Positions 1 through 6,223 of a stretch of DNA of 8,968 nt are shown piece after piece (within the stretch, counting starts at the first letter, position 1; each line of letters opens with the position of its first letter). Below the pieces are notes generated by a model. That model saw only the letters and a program-made list of their open reading frames with translations, was not told the DNA's origin and searched no databases. Source of the DNA: DRQF01 sp964559135 (GTDB taxonomy: Bacteria > Planctomycetota > GCA-002687715 > DRQF01); the NCBI GenBank assembly GCA_964559135.1, contig CAZLGG010000139.1:1-8968 (forward strand), read 5' to 3'. Both the position numbers and the translations under genes were made by a program.

Positions 1-312
1 GGACTCGAGGTTGCCGGCGAGGAAGGGCCGGTTCATACCCACACCGGCGTTGTTCACGAACACGTCGGGCGGGTGGTTGGCGCAGGCATCCTCCAAGGCG
101 GCGAGGTCGGCAGGGTTCATCAGATCCGCGGCCCGAACGATGGGGCGGGGCAGTCCAGCTCCGTCGATGGCGTCGGCCAGCCGTTCCAGACGCTCCTTTC
201 TTCGCGCTACGACGTCGACGGTGGCCCCTCGGCGTGCGAGCTCCCATGCGAGGGCTTCACCGATCCCGCTGGAGGCTCCGGTCACGACGGCTCGACCGAG
301 GTTCGTTCTCAC
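1..312 (-). CDS. SDR-family oxidoreductase, N-terminal part (cut by window edge)
   Basis: Short-chain dehydrogenase/reductase, expected to be a cytoplasmic NAD(P)(H)-dependent enzyme acting on a carbonyl or alcohol substrate that cannot be named from this fragment. Only the first 104 codons lie in the window, covering most of the Rossmann nucleotide-binding half. Seen directly: the glycine-rich TGASSGIG motif at residues 11-18, basic residues R37-R38-K39 after the second strand (commonly a sign of NADP preference in this family), an acidic DL pair at 63-64, and the NNAG motif at 87-90. The catalytic Ser, Tyr and Lys would lie beyond the left edge. The start is a GTG at 310-312 that shares four bases (GTGA) with the stop codon of the upstream membrane-protein gene, a classic coupled arrangement. 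It is the third gene of a minus-strand operon whose first gene is another SDR. The two SDRs are related in family but clearly diverged, so this is not a recent tandem duplication. Family assignment is secure; substrate unknown. Confidence 0.92.
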   Translation of the reverse strand, partial: MRTNLGRAVVTGASSGIGEALAWELARRGATVDVVARRKERLERLADAIDGAGLPRPIVRAADLMNPADLAALEDACANHPPDVFVNNAGVGMNRPFLAGNLES

Positions 313-1184
313 GGCGTTCGGGCTCCCACGCGGATGGCCTTGACGCCGGGGATCTCCGCTTCCAACCAGACGGGCAGAAGCGGGAGGGCTGCGATGCGGG
401 CGGGCAAATCGGTTGGCGTGGACGCTTCATCCGACACGATGACCAAAACGGCGTCTTCGGGGAGGGCCCAGCCTGGCCCGTCCTCGGGAAGTCTCACCGT
501 CCGCGGGCCGCGTGGGGGCAGCGTGCGTGTGCGCTGCCTGCTGGGGGGTGGGTCAAGCCGCACGGACTTTCCTCCGGCGAGCACCATGGTGACGATGGGA
601 TGGAAGTCGCCCGCGAACGCGATTTCGAGTTTGCGACGCCCCGTCCTCGGCGAGGCGCCCTCGACCCACGCGATGCTTTCGATGCGGGGTTCCGACGGGT
701 GAGGGTCGGTGGTTTGGAGGAGGCGTGAGAGGCCCCAGAGGAAAAAAACGGTGGCTGCGGTCGCCATCGCCGCGACCGCCACGGGCCCACCCGCTCTTTG
801 AATCGGAGAGCGCCGTCGGAGCTCAGCTTGGCGGGTTTCCTCCAACTCGAGGAGGATTCTCCGCAATCCCTCTCCGCCGTGGGCGTGAGCTTCGTCCACG
901 TCGCCTTGCGCCGCGTGGAGAAGGCGCGCCGCTTCGGGAAGGAGCCGTCCTTCGTCGTTGACCGTGTCGATCGCGTGCAGGATGGCGACGTGGAAACGGG
1001 CCGTGGCGGGAGCGGTGCTCTCCGCGGAGCGCGCAAGGAGTCGGGACATGGGGCAGTCGGCCAGCGCAAGGACCCAGGATTCCTCGGCGCGTCCCAGGGG
1101 CATCGTCAGCCCGCAGCGCATCGACGGAGTCTCCAGCCGGTCACACTGCGCATTGCGACAGGGAATTCTCAGGTGTTCAATCAT
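309..1184 (-). CDS. Hypothetical single-pass membrane protein with Cys-containing N-terminus
   Basis: I do not recognise this 291-residue protein. It has an N-terminal soluble region with four cysteines (C9, C14, C24, C44) that could bind metal but match no zinc-finger pattern I know. Next comes a charged, probably helical stretch (about residues 64-125, with HAID, HAAQ and LLELEE-like segments). One hydrophobic segment follows at about 133-152 (VAVAAMATAATVFFLWGL), flanked on the N-terminal side by an RRRSPIQR basic cluster. By the positive-inside rule the N-terminus would be cytoplasmic and the C-terminal 135 residues outside. The C-terminal part contains short beta-like stretches and a Pro/Arg-rich stretch near residues 205-220. 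The layout (cytoplasmic Cys-rich head, one helix, outer domain) loosely recalls anti-sigma factors, but no sigma gene is adjacent and the cysteine spacing is wrong. The ATG at 1182-1184 lies inside the end of the upstream SDR (8-bp overlap) with a GTGGGG stretch just upstream, and its stop overlaps the downstream SDR start by 4 bp, so it is very likely co-translated with both. Confidence 0.8.
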   Translation of the reverse strand: MIEHLRIPCRNAQCDRLETPSMRCGLTMPLGRAEESWVLALADCPMSRLLARSAESTAPATARFHVAILHAIDTVNDEGRLLPEAARLLHAAQGDVDEAHAHGGEGLRRILLELEETRQAELRRRSPIQRAGGPVAVAAMATAATVFFLWGLSRLLQTTDPHPSEPRIESIAWVEGASPRTGRRKLEIAFAGDFHPIVTMVLAGGKSVRLDPPPSRQRTRTLPPRGPRTVRLPEDGPGWALPEDAVLVIVSDEASTPTDLPARIAALPLLPVWLEAEIPGVKAIRVGARTP

Positions 1185-1983
1185 GGCAACCCCACGCGAC
1201 GAGACGACGAACGCACGATCGGGGTAGGAGTCGAGTGAGAGTGACGCTCATGGTGTAGAAGAGCCCTGGTGCGACCTGCATCCTGTTGCGCCGGACGCCC
1301 GCGATGCCCGCGCGGGCGACGTCCCCCGCGTCGTGCCAGGCCCAACGGAATCCCGCCAATCGGTTGTCGACATCGAGACCACTCCGATCGAAGAAGGGCG
1401 TTCGCGTGAGACCCGGGCAAAGCGCCGTGACGTGGATGCCGAAGGGGAGAAGCTCTCGTCGAAGGGCCGCCGTCCAGCTCACGATGAACCCCTTGGTCGC
1501 CGCATAGACCGCTTGCCGGGGGAGGGCCTGAAATCCGGCGACGGATGCGACATTGAGGATGAACCCACGATTTCTCTCGCCCATGGCCGGTGCGAGGAGG
1601 CGGGTGAGGGCGAGCGGTGCCTGAAGGTTGACGGCGACCTGCTCCCGCATGCGGGGCAACGGAATCTGAACCACGGGTTCAGAGGTTGAAATCCCCGCGT
1701 CGTTCACGAGCCCGACGGGGTCTCCCATGGAATCACGAACGGCCCGTGCGAGCCGCTTTGGCGCCTCGGGAGCGGCGAGATCCTCCGGAAAGATCCGGGC
1801 CTCTCGCGCACCCAGGTCCAGGCAAACGGTGCGGACGGCCTCGAGGGCTTCCACGTTGCGACCCGAGAGCGCCAAGCTCTGGGACCTCTGCGCGAGGGTC
1901 TTTGCCAATTCCCGGCCGATTCCGCTGGATGCGCCGGTGACGAGCCAGAGCTCTCCGGGGCGAAAGTCCCGCCGTGCCGTCAC
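1177..1983 (-). CDS. SDR-family NAD(P)-dependent oxidoreductase
   Basis: A complete classical short-chain dehydrogenase/reductase of 268 residues, within the usual 250-280 range. Seen: cofactor-binding TGASSGIG at residues 16-23, GR at 41-42 after strand two, DL at 68-69, NDAG at 94-97 (where NNAG is usual), the structural Asn N119 in VNLQAP, and the catalytic Ser S147, Tyr Y160 and Lys K164 in a YAATK motif. P190-G191 follow at the usual place for the nicotinamide loop. The full Asn-Ser-Tyr-Lys tetrad predicts an active oxidoreductase; the sequence style resembles the DltE/YqjQ-like group, whose substrates are poorly defined. The last 30 residues contain a hydrophobic and basic stretch (LFYTMSVTLTRLLPR) that could touch a membrane or lipid substrate (inference). 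The start is the GTG at 1981-1983. It is the first gene of a three-gene minus-strand operon, and its stop lies 8 bp inside the next gene. A GC-rich hairpin sits immediately upstream of the start. Confidence 0.93.
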   Translation of the reverse strand: MTARRDFRPGELWLVTGASSGIGRELAKTLAQRSQSLALSGRNVEALEAVRTVCLDLGAREARIFPEDLAAPEAPKRLARAVRDSMGDPVGLVNDAGISTSEPVVQIPLPRMREQVAVNLQAPLALTRLLAPAMGERNRGFILNVASVAGFQALPRQAVYAATKGFIVSWTAALRRELLPFGIHVTALCPGLTRTPFFDRSGLDVDNRLAGFRWAWHDAGDVARAGIAGVRRNRMQVAPGLFYTMSVTLTRLLPRSCVRRLVAWGCHD

Positions 1984-1990
1984 GCTGGGG

Positions 1991-2016
1991 GGGCCTCCCG
2001 CCCCCTCTCGAGGCCC
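1991..2016 (-). promoter_or_regulatory. GC-rich hairpin in the leader of the SDR operon
   Basis: A perfect 7-bp inverted repeat, GGGCCTC at 1991-1997 and GAGGCCC at 2010-2016, separated by 12 bases. In the minus-strand transcript it would form a stable stem ending 7 nt before the GTG start at 1983. The best Shine-Dalgarno-like sequence (GGGAGG, complement of 1994-1999) is largely buried in the 3' arm, while a second purine-rich stretch lies in the loop. This could reduce or control translation initiation of the first SDR. The structure is visible directly; the regulatory role is inference, and short GC palindromes do arise by chance in GC-rich DNA. Confidence 0.4.
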
Positions 2017-2076
2017 GGAATACGGCCGGGGGTCAAGGTTTTTCCCGAGATGGCCGAATAAACATGCAGTGACCGA

Positions 2077-2083
2077 TAGGAGG
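2077..2083 (+). promoter_or_regulatory. Ribosome binding site of the CheX-like gene
   Basis: TAGGAGG, an almost complete anti-Shine-Dalgarno match, stands 10 bases before the ATG at 2094. It is the strongest ribosome binding site in the window and is the main reason to accept the small gene behind it as real and to fix its start. Confidence 0.75.
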
Positions 2084-2093
2084 TTCTCATTCC

Positions 2094-2591
2094 ATGCGCG
2101 CTGCCGCCCCCGCCTTGAAAAAGACCTTGGATCAGAAGTTGGAGGACGCCGTTCGGAGCGGCCTGGAGGCCACGAGCGGACTGCACGTCCGCAGGGTCGC
2201 CGTCGAGGATCAAAGGCGGTTCGTGGAACGAATGAGCTGCGCCCAGTTGCAGCTCGCCGGTGACGGGTGGACAGGTGTTCTCGTATTGCTCGTCCCCGAC
2301 GAGATGGGCCGCGACCTGGCGGCGAAGGCTTCCGGCGCCGCGCCGCACCGGGGCGTCTACCGAGGGAGTGATCTCGCCGAGGGCTATGGGACCATGTTGA
2401 CCGCGGTGGGCGTCGAGTTCGCTCGGAGTTTCGCTCCAGACCCCAAGATCCATTTCAGCATGCCGGTCCTCGTGGCGGGCAGCGATCTTGCGGTGAGTTT
2501 TCCCTGGGGTGGTCACTTCGAATCCCGACAGTGCTTCAGCTCTCCGGTGGGTCCTCTTTGGGTCATTCTCCGTCTCTCCCATATGAGCTAG
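2094..2591 (+). CDS. Small CheX/CheC-like domain protein, catalytic motif degenerate
   Basis: A 165-residue soluble protein without signal peptide or membrane segment. Its layout resembles the CheX/CheC-type chemotaxis phosphatase fold. It has an N-terminal helix, a strand pattern around GWTGVLVLLVPDEMGRDLA (residues 58-76), a long helix SDLAEGYGTMLTAVGVEFAR (92-111), then a strand plus the IHFSMPVLVAG segment (119-129) that matches the 'P-x-x-x-x-G' stretch ending many CheX domains. In active CheX the long helix carries E-x-x-N, which dephosphorylates CheY~P. Here E96 is in place but the Asn position is G99, so phosphatase activity by that mechanism is doubtful. The assignment rests on pattern reading only and could be wrong; the safe name is small cytosolic protein of unknown function. 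A strong TAGGAGG ribosome binding site supports the start. The gene converges on the aldo-keto reductase and their 3' ends overlap by 29 bp. No chemotaxis or response-regulator gene is nearby. Confidence 0.72.
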   Translation: MRAAAPALKKTLDQKLEDAVRSGLEATSGLHVRRVAVEDQRRFVERMSCAQLQLAGDGWTGVLVLLVPDEMGRDLAAKASGAAPHRGVYRGSDLAEGYGTMLTAVGVEFARSFAPDPKIHFSMPVLVAGSDLAVSFPWGGHFESRQCFSSPVGPLWVILRLSHMS

Positions 2592-3534
2592 CTCGCAGCA
2601 CCGCGTCGATGCGTGCGGCGACGCCGCTCGGGAGTTCCAACTCCGCGGCCGAGACGTTCTCCGCAAGCTGCTGGACATTGCGCGCTCCCACGATGACGGA
2701 ATTGACGCCCGTGTTTCGAAGGCACCACGCGAGAGCCAGTCTGGCCATGGAGAGGCCCGTGGACCGGGCGATGTCGCGAATCCCTTCGATCTTCTCGAAG
2801 TTCTCCTCCGTCATGTGGGTCTGAATGAATTGATTTGAGCCGGCATCGGCGGCCCGGGAGTCTTCCGGCGTCTTCTCGCGGGAATACTTTCCCGTGAGCA
2901 AACCCTGCGCGAGCGGCGAGTAGACGATTTGCCCGACGCCGAGCGTCCGGCAGACGGGAAGGACGTCGTCCTCGATGCCGCGTTGCAGCATGTTGTAGAC
3001 CGGTTGATGGCTGACCGGCCCCTCGAGGCCCAAAGATCGGGCGCAGGCGACGGCCGCCGCAATCTGATCCGCCGACCACAGGCTCACTCCCCAATGAAAG
3101 ATGAGGCCCGCCCGAATGAAGTCATTCATCGTGCGGACCAGCTCCTCCATGGAAACGTCCGGGTCGTAGCGGTGGCACTGATAGAGGTCGACATAGGTCG
3201 TCTTCAAACGATCGAGAGACGCGGCGAGGGATTCCCTCAGATGCTTTCGAGAGAGCCCGCGGTCATTGGGGCCGTCCCCGGTGGGGAAAAAGGCCTTCGT
3301 CGCCAAGACGTAATCCTTGCGGGGGCGACCGCCAAGCGCCTGCCCCAGAGTCTCCTCGCAGCGACCGAGGGCATAGACGTCTGCCGTGTCCACGAAATTG
3401 ATTCCGGCTTCAAAGGCAAAGTCGAGGATCTCTCGCGTGCCGTCGACGTCGATGCGATGTCCGAACGTCAACCACGATCCCAAACCCACGACAGATATCT
3501 TGATGCCGCTCGATCCCAATCGTGTATATCTCAT
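2563..3534 (-). CDS. Aldo-keto reductase (Kv-beta/YghZ-like group)
   Basis: A 323-residue NADPH-dependent aldo-keto reductase with a (beta/alpha)8 barrel, expected in the cytoplasm and reducing aldehydes or ketones; the substrate cannot be told. Seen: the N-terminal LGSSGIKISVVGLGSW hairpin start, the signature GINFVDTADVY, and the full catalytic tetrad D49, Y54, K80 (in LATK) and H121 (in YQCHRYDPD). Later come WGVSLWS (148-154), YSPLAQGLLTGKYS in the cofactor-clamping region, and the C-terminal cofactor loop NSVIVGARNVQQLAENV. The WG-S-WS and PLAQGLLTGKY patterns point to the Kv-channel-beta-like/YghZ branch rather than the DkgA branch. Length is normal and nothing is missing. The ATG at 3532-3534 has only a weak TAGG element 8 bases upstream. 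The gene diverges from the S9 peptidase across 138 bp and overlaps the CheX-like gene tail to tail by 29 bp, so it is probably transcribed on its own. Confidence 0.95.
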   Translation of the reverse strand: MRYTRLGSSGIKISVVGLGSWLTFGHRIDVDGTREILDFAFEAGINFVDTADVYALGRCEETLGQALGGRPRKDYVLATKAFFPTGDGPNDRGLSRKHLRESLAASLDRLKTTYVDLYQCHRYDPDVSMEELVRTMNDFIRAGLIFHWGVSLWSADQIAAAVACARSLGLEGPVSHQPVYNMLQRGIEDDVLPVCRTLGVGQIVYSPLAQGLLTGKYSREKTPEDSRAADAGSNQFIQTHMTEENFEKIEGIRDIARSTGLSMARLALAWCLRNTGVNSVIVGARNVQQLAENVSAAELELPSGVAARIDAVLRASSYGRDGE

Positions 3535-3577
3535 GGTGTCAGCCTACCGAGGGAGAAGGGACTTGAAAACGGGGAGA

Positions 3578-3587
3578 CCCACGTGGG
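3578..3587. promoter_or_regulatory. CCCACGTGGG palindrome in a divergent intergenic region
   Basis: A perfect 10-bp palindrome in the 138-bp spacer between the divergent aldo-keto reductase and S9 peptidase genes, 44 bp from the reductase start. A second palindrome, CCTGCAGG, lies at 3599-3606. Their position would suit a shared operator, but no convincing -10/-35 pair could be placed on either strand, so the role is only possible. The rest of the spacer holds a CTCATT direct repeat (3641-3646 and 3653-3658) and the peptidase ribosome binding site. Confidence 0.25.
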
Positions 3588-3660
3588 AGGTCCGGTTGCC
3601 TGCAGGTGTCCTCCGTGGTGCAATGCCCCTCGTCATAGGGCTCATTCACATACTCATTGC

Positions 3661-3665
3661 GAAGG
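3661..3665 (+). promoter_or_regulatory. Ribosome binding site of the S9 peptidase gene
   Basis: GAAGG stands 7 bases before the ATG at 3673. It decides the start: the reading frame stays open far upstream, back to 2929 through the antisense of the aldo-keto reductase, but only the ATG at 3673 combines a ribosome binding site with a signal-peptide-like N-terminus. Confidence 0.6.
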
Positions 3666-3672
3666 CAACGCC

Positions 3673-5997
3673 ATGAACCTGCCATCCTCGACGTTCATCC
3701 TCTTGCTTCTCGCCGCGAATCCCGTCTTTTCACAGCAACTTCCCCCCGAGCCTCAAGCCACGATCGAGGCGAGTCTCCGGGAGCGCTTGAATCGACCCGG
3801 CGAGATTCCGGACATCGATCTCATCATGCTCGGAGAGGACTACTCGGGGGCGTCTCCCCGCGGGATTCGATGGTCTCTGGACGGCAAGGCCCTTCTTTTC
3901 GACTGGAAACGTTGGAACGAAAAGGAACGAGGGTCCTATCGCTACGACCTCGAGACACACCTGTTGGAACGCCTTCCGGACGACGAGGATCGGCCGTTTC
4001 GGTCGGCGGATGTCCTCTGGGCTCCCGGCGGGAACACAGGGGTCGTTTCTCGGGACGGCGATCTCTTCCTGGTCTCCGCGAAGGGTTCTATCCTTCGCCG
4101 ACTGACGGAGACCTCAGCCCGCGAATCCGCTCACGTTTGGTCCGCCGACGGCAAACGGATCGTCTTCCGTCGCGGGGACGATCTTTTCGCCTTTGACGTC
4201 GAGGAAGCGGCGCTGCGGCAACTCACGCGATTCGGTCCCGTCGAGAAGAAGAAGGAGGAGAGGTCGGGAGACGGGAAGTTCCTCGCCGCCGAGGAACGTC
4301 AGCTGCTCCGTCTCGTCGACAGCTGGGTGCGGAAGCGGGCGGAACGGGAGGAGAAGGCGAAGAGGAGGCGGGAGAAGAAGGGGCGGATCTACGAGATCCC
4401 CAAGGGATACGAGCTCGGTTCGGTGAGCGTGGGGCCTCTGCTCGATCGCCTTTACGTCGTTCTTCGCAAGAAGCGGAAGACGACCCGCACTCTCGTGCCG
4501 AAGTACGTCACGGAGGATGCCTACGTGACGACCACGTCCGCGCGACCGAAGGTCGGAAGCCATCGGGGGCCGGATCGGCTGGTCACCATCGAGGTCGCGA
4601 CTGGGGAGGCCCGGGACGTCCCGCTTCCTTCCGGCGATCGCGAGGCCATGGTGTTCGGGATTCGTTTCTCGGAGAGCGGGCGGCACGCCGTCTGTACGGT
4701 GAGGACCTGGGACAACAAGGATCTCTATCTGCTCTCCCTCGAGGGGGCGTCCGCAAAACCGATTCAACAGGTTCATGACGACGCCTGGGTTCTCTACGAC
4801 TTCGGTGGGGGTTTTCTGCCCGGCCGAGAGGCACTCTGGTTCACGAGCGAGAAGACGGGTTTTCGGCATGTCTATCTGCATGATTTCGAGTCCGGGAAGA
4901 CGCGTGCTCTGACGGAAGGAAAGTGGCTCGTCGACCGTGCTCGTTATCACCGCGTTCTGGATCGCATCGTGATTCATACGACGGAGGTGAGTCCATTCGA
5001 GCGTCACGCCTACCTCCTCGATCCGAGGAGCGGTGGTCGGAAACGCATCACGAAGAGAAGGGGTTGGCACGAGATCGTTCTTTCGCCGGACGGGAAAACC
5101 GTCGCCGAGAGGTACAGCGATTCGAACGTTCCCTGGGAAGTGTATGTCCAGGCGTTGGGCTCGGAGAAACTCGGGTTGCGCGTCACGCAAAGCCCCAGCC
5201 CCGCCTTCTCCGGGAGGGATTGGTATGTCCCCGCCATCGAAACTTTCCGGGCGCGTGATGGGGTCACCGTTCCCATGCGCGTCTATGCCCCCGACGACGC
5301 CAAGCCGGGGAGCCCGGCGGTCGTCTTCGTCCACGGTGCCGGGTATTTGCAGAACGTCCACAGGCGTTGGTCGAGTTACTTCCGCGAGTACATGTTCCAC
5401 AACCTCTTGCGGGAGGCCGGGTATTGGGTCGTCGATGTGGACTACCGCGGGTCGGCGGGATACGGACGGGACTGGCGCTGCGCCATCTATCGCCGCATGG
5501 GGGGCAAGGATCTCACGGATCAGGTGGATGCCGTCTCGTGGCTCGTGAAGACCAAGGGCGTGGACCCCCGCCGCGTCGGGCTCTACGGGGGCAGCTACGG
5601 CGGATTCATCACCTTGATGGCGCTGTTTCGCACTCCCGATGTTTTTGCCTGTGGAGCGGCCTTGCGTCCCGTCACGGACTGGGCCCATTACAACCACGGG
5701 TATACGGCCAACATCCTCAACGTTCCGAAGGAGGATCAGGAGGCCTACCGTTTCAGTTCCCCCATCTGGCATGCCCAGGGATTGCGGGGGAGGCTTTTGA
5801 TCTGCCATGGGCTCGTGGACGACAACGTCCAGGTCCAGGATGTCATGCGGCTGGCCCAAAGACTCATCGAGTTGCGGAAGTCCGGCTGGGAGTTGGCCCT
5901 GTATCCCGTGGAACGGCACGGATTTCGGGACCCCGCCTCCTGGGCCGATGAGTATCGTCGTATTCGAGCTCTTTTTCGGGAAGTCCTGGGCCTCTGA
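3673..5997 (+). CDS. Secreted S9 family serine peptidase (dipeptidyl-peptidase IV type)
   Basis: A 774-residue prolyl-oligopeptidase-family serine peptidase, predicted to be exported and to cleave peptides, probably as a di- or oligopeptidase. Residues 1-20 look like a signal peptide (hydrophobic core FILLLLAANPVF, likely cleavage after FS before QQ), although no Lys or Arg precedes the core. Residues about 40-510 are the beta-propeller gate, with repeated S-x-DGK-type blade motifs and a DPPIV-like SPFERHAYLL segment at 440-449. A highly charged Lys/Glu/Arg-rich stretch at 191-238 interrupts the blades. The alpha/beta-hydrolase domain starts near W517: HGAG at 554-557, DYRGSAGYG at 590-598, nucleophile S641 in GGSYGG, D716 in HGLVDDNV and H749 in ERHGF. 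The Ser-Asp-His spacing (75 and 33) is close to that of human DPP4, so the triad is complete. The gene stands alone, divergent from the aldo-keto reductase; 226 bp separate it from the topoisomerase gene. Family is certain; substrate preference is not. Confidence 0.95.
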   Translation: MNLPSSTFILLLLAANPVFSQQLPPEPQATIEASLRERLNRPGEIPDIDLIMLGEDYSGASPRGIRWSLDGKALLFDWKRWNEKERGSYRYDLETHLLERLPDDEDRPFRSADVLWAPGGNTGVVSRDGDLFLVSAKGSILRRLTETSARESAHVWSADGKRIVFRRGDDLFAFDVEEAALRQLTRFGPVEKKKEERSGDGKFLAAEERQLLRLVDSWVRKRAEREEKAKRRREKKGRIYEIPKGYELGSVSVGPLLDRLYVVLRKKRKTTRTLVPKYVTEDAYVTTTSARPKVGSHRGPDRLVTIEVATGEARDVPLPSGDREAMVFGIRFSESGRHAVCTVRTWDNKDLYLLSLEGASAKPIQQVHDDAWVLYDFGGGFLPGREALWFTSEKTGFRHVYLHDFESGKTRALTEGKWLVDRARYHRVLDRIVIHTTEVSPFERHAYLLDPRSGGRKRITKRRGWHEIVLSPDGKTVAERYSDSNVPWEVYVQALGSEKLGLRVTQSPSPAFSGRDWYVPAIETFRARDGVTVPMRVYAPDDAKPGSPAVVFVHGAGYLQNVHRRWSSYFREYMFHNLLREAGYWVVDVDYRGSAGYGRDWRCAIYRRMGGKDLTDQVDAVSWLVKTKGVDPRRVGLYGGSYGGFITLMALFRTPDVFACGAALRPVTDWAHYNHGYTANILNVPKEDQEAYRFSSPIWHAQGLRGRLLICHGLVDDNVQVQDVMRLAQRLIELRKSGWELALYPVERHGFRDPASWADEYRRIRALFREVLGL

Positions 5998-6077
5998 TCT
6001 GCGTAACTACCGAGTGCAAGATATTTTATGGGAATCAGCTGCGATTGGGTGAAGATGCAATTCCCCCTTGGGTTCGA

Positions 6078-6091
6078 CGGCCGATCGGCCG
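6078..6091. promoter_or_regulatory. 14-bp palindrome upstream of topoisomerase III
   Basis: CGGCCGATCGGCCG is a perfect 14-bp palindrome, and with the next two bases it is also a tandem duplication of CGGCCGAT (6078-6085, 6086-6093). It lies about 30 bp before the candidate promoter of the topoisomerase gene. It may be a protein-binding site or a hairpin at the end of the peptidase transcript; no T-tract follows, so a simple intrinsic terminator is unlikely. The spacer from 5998 to here also holds an AT-rich patch (ATATTTTAT, 6021-6029) and a loose GGGAAT/ATTCCC inverted repeat (6030-6035, 6060-6065). Confidence 0.35.
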
Positions 6092-6121
6092 ATAGGAAGG
6101 ACAAGCTCCCGGGGCTCGGTG

Positions 6122-6149
6122 TTGAATCCGGGATTCGGGGTCCTATGTT
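6122..6149 (+). promoter_or_regulatory. Candidate sigma-70-type promoter for topoisomerase III
   Basis: TTGAAT at 6122-6127 (4 of 6 matches to the -35 consensus) and TATGTT at 6144-6149 (4 of 6 to the -10) are separated by 16 bp, ending 74 bp before the topoisomerase ATG. A perfect inverted repeat GAATCC-G-GGATTC at 6124-6136 overlaps the -35 element and would suit an operator. Placed by eye; a chance match is possible. Confidence 0.4.
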
Positions 6150-6210
6150 TTGACGACCCGGGATCGGGCGCAGGGGCGTTCGACGGCTCATCAGGTCCAA
6201 AGACTCAGAC

Positions 6211-6216
6211 GAAGGA
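6211..6216 (+). promoter_or_regulatory. Ribosome binding site of topoisomerase III
   Basis: GAAGGA stands 7 bases before the ATG at 6224. The frame is open a further 52 codons upstream to a TTG at 6068, but that extension has no family likeness and crosses the candidate promoter, so 6224 is taken as the start. The protein then begins MSKTLVITEKKSVA, the normal Toprim start of the family. Confidence 0.75.
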
Positions 6217-6223
6217 AAAAAGG

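Noticed and set aside
73..702. Plus-strand open frames at 11-343, 73-702 and 234-728
   Set aside because: They are antisense to the SDR fragment and the coupled membrane-protein gene, whose frames show motif conservation and start/stop overlaps.
309..1184. Anti-sigma factor identity for the membrane protein
   Set aside because: The cysteine spacing does not fit the HC-C zinc anti-sigma pattern and no sigma-factor gene is adjacent.
2929..3672. Upstream extension of the S9 peptidase frame
   Set aside because: It runs antisense through the aldo-keto reductase and crosses the spacer. The ATG at 3673 has a ribosome binding site and a signal peptide, so the extension is not coding.
4114..5919. 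Long minus-strand open frame of 601 codons opposite the S9 peptidase
   Set aside because: It lies fully antisense to a clear enzyme with an intact catalytic triad, has no recognisable domain, and is the kind of stop-free shadow that GC-rich codon use produces.
6068..6223. 52-codon upstream extension of the topoisomerase frame
   Set aside because: It begins at TTG without a ribosome binding site, has no family likeness, and covers the candidate promoter; the ATG at 6224 is better in every respect.
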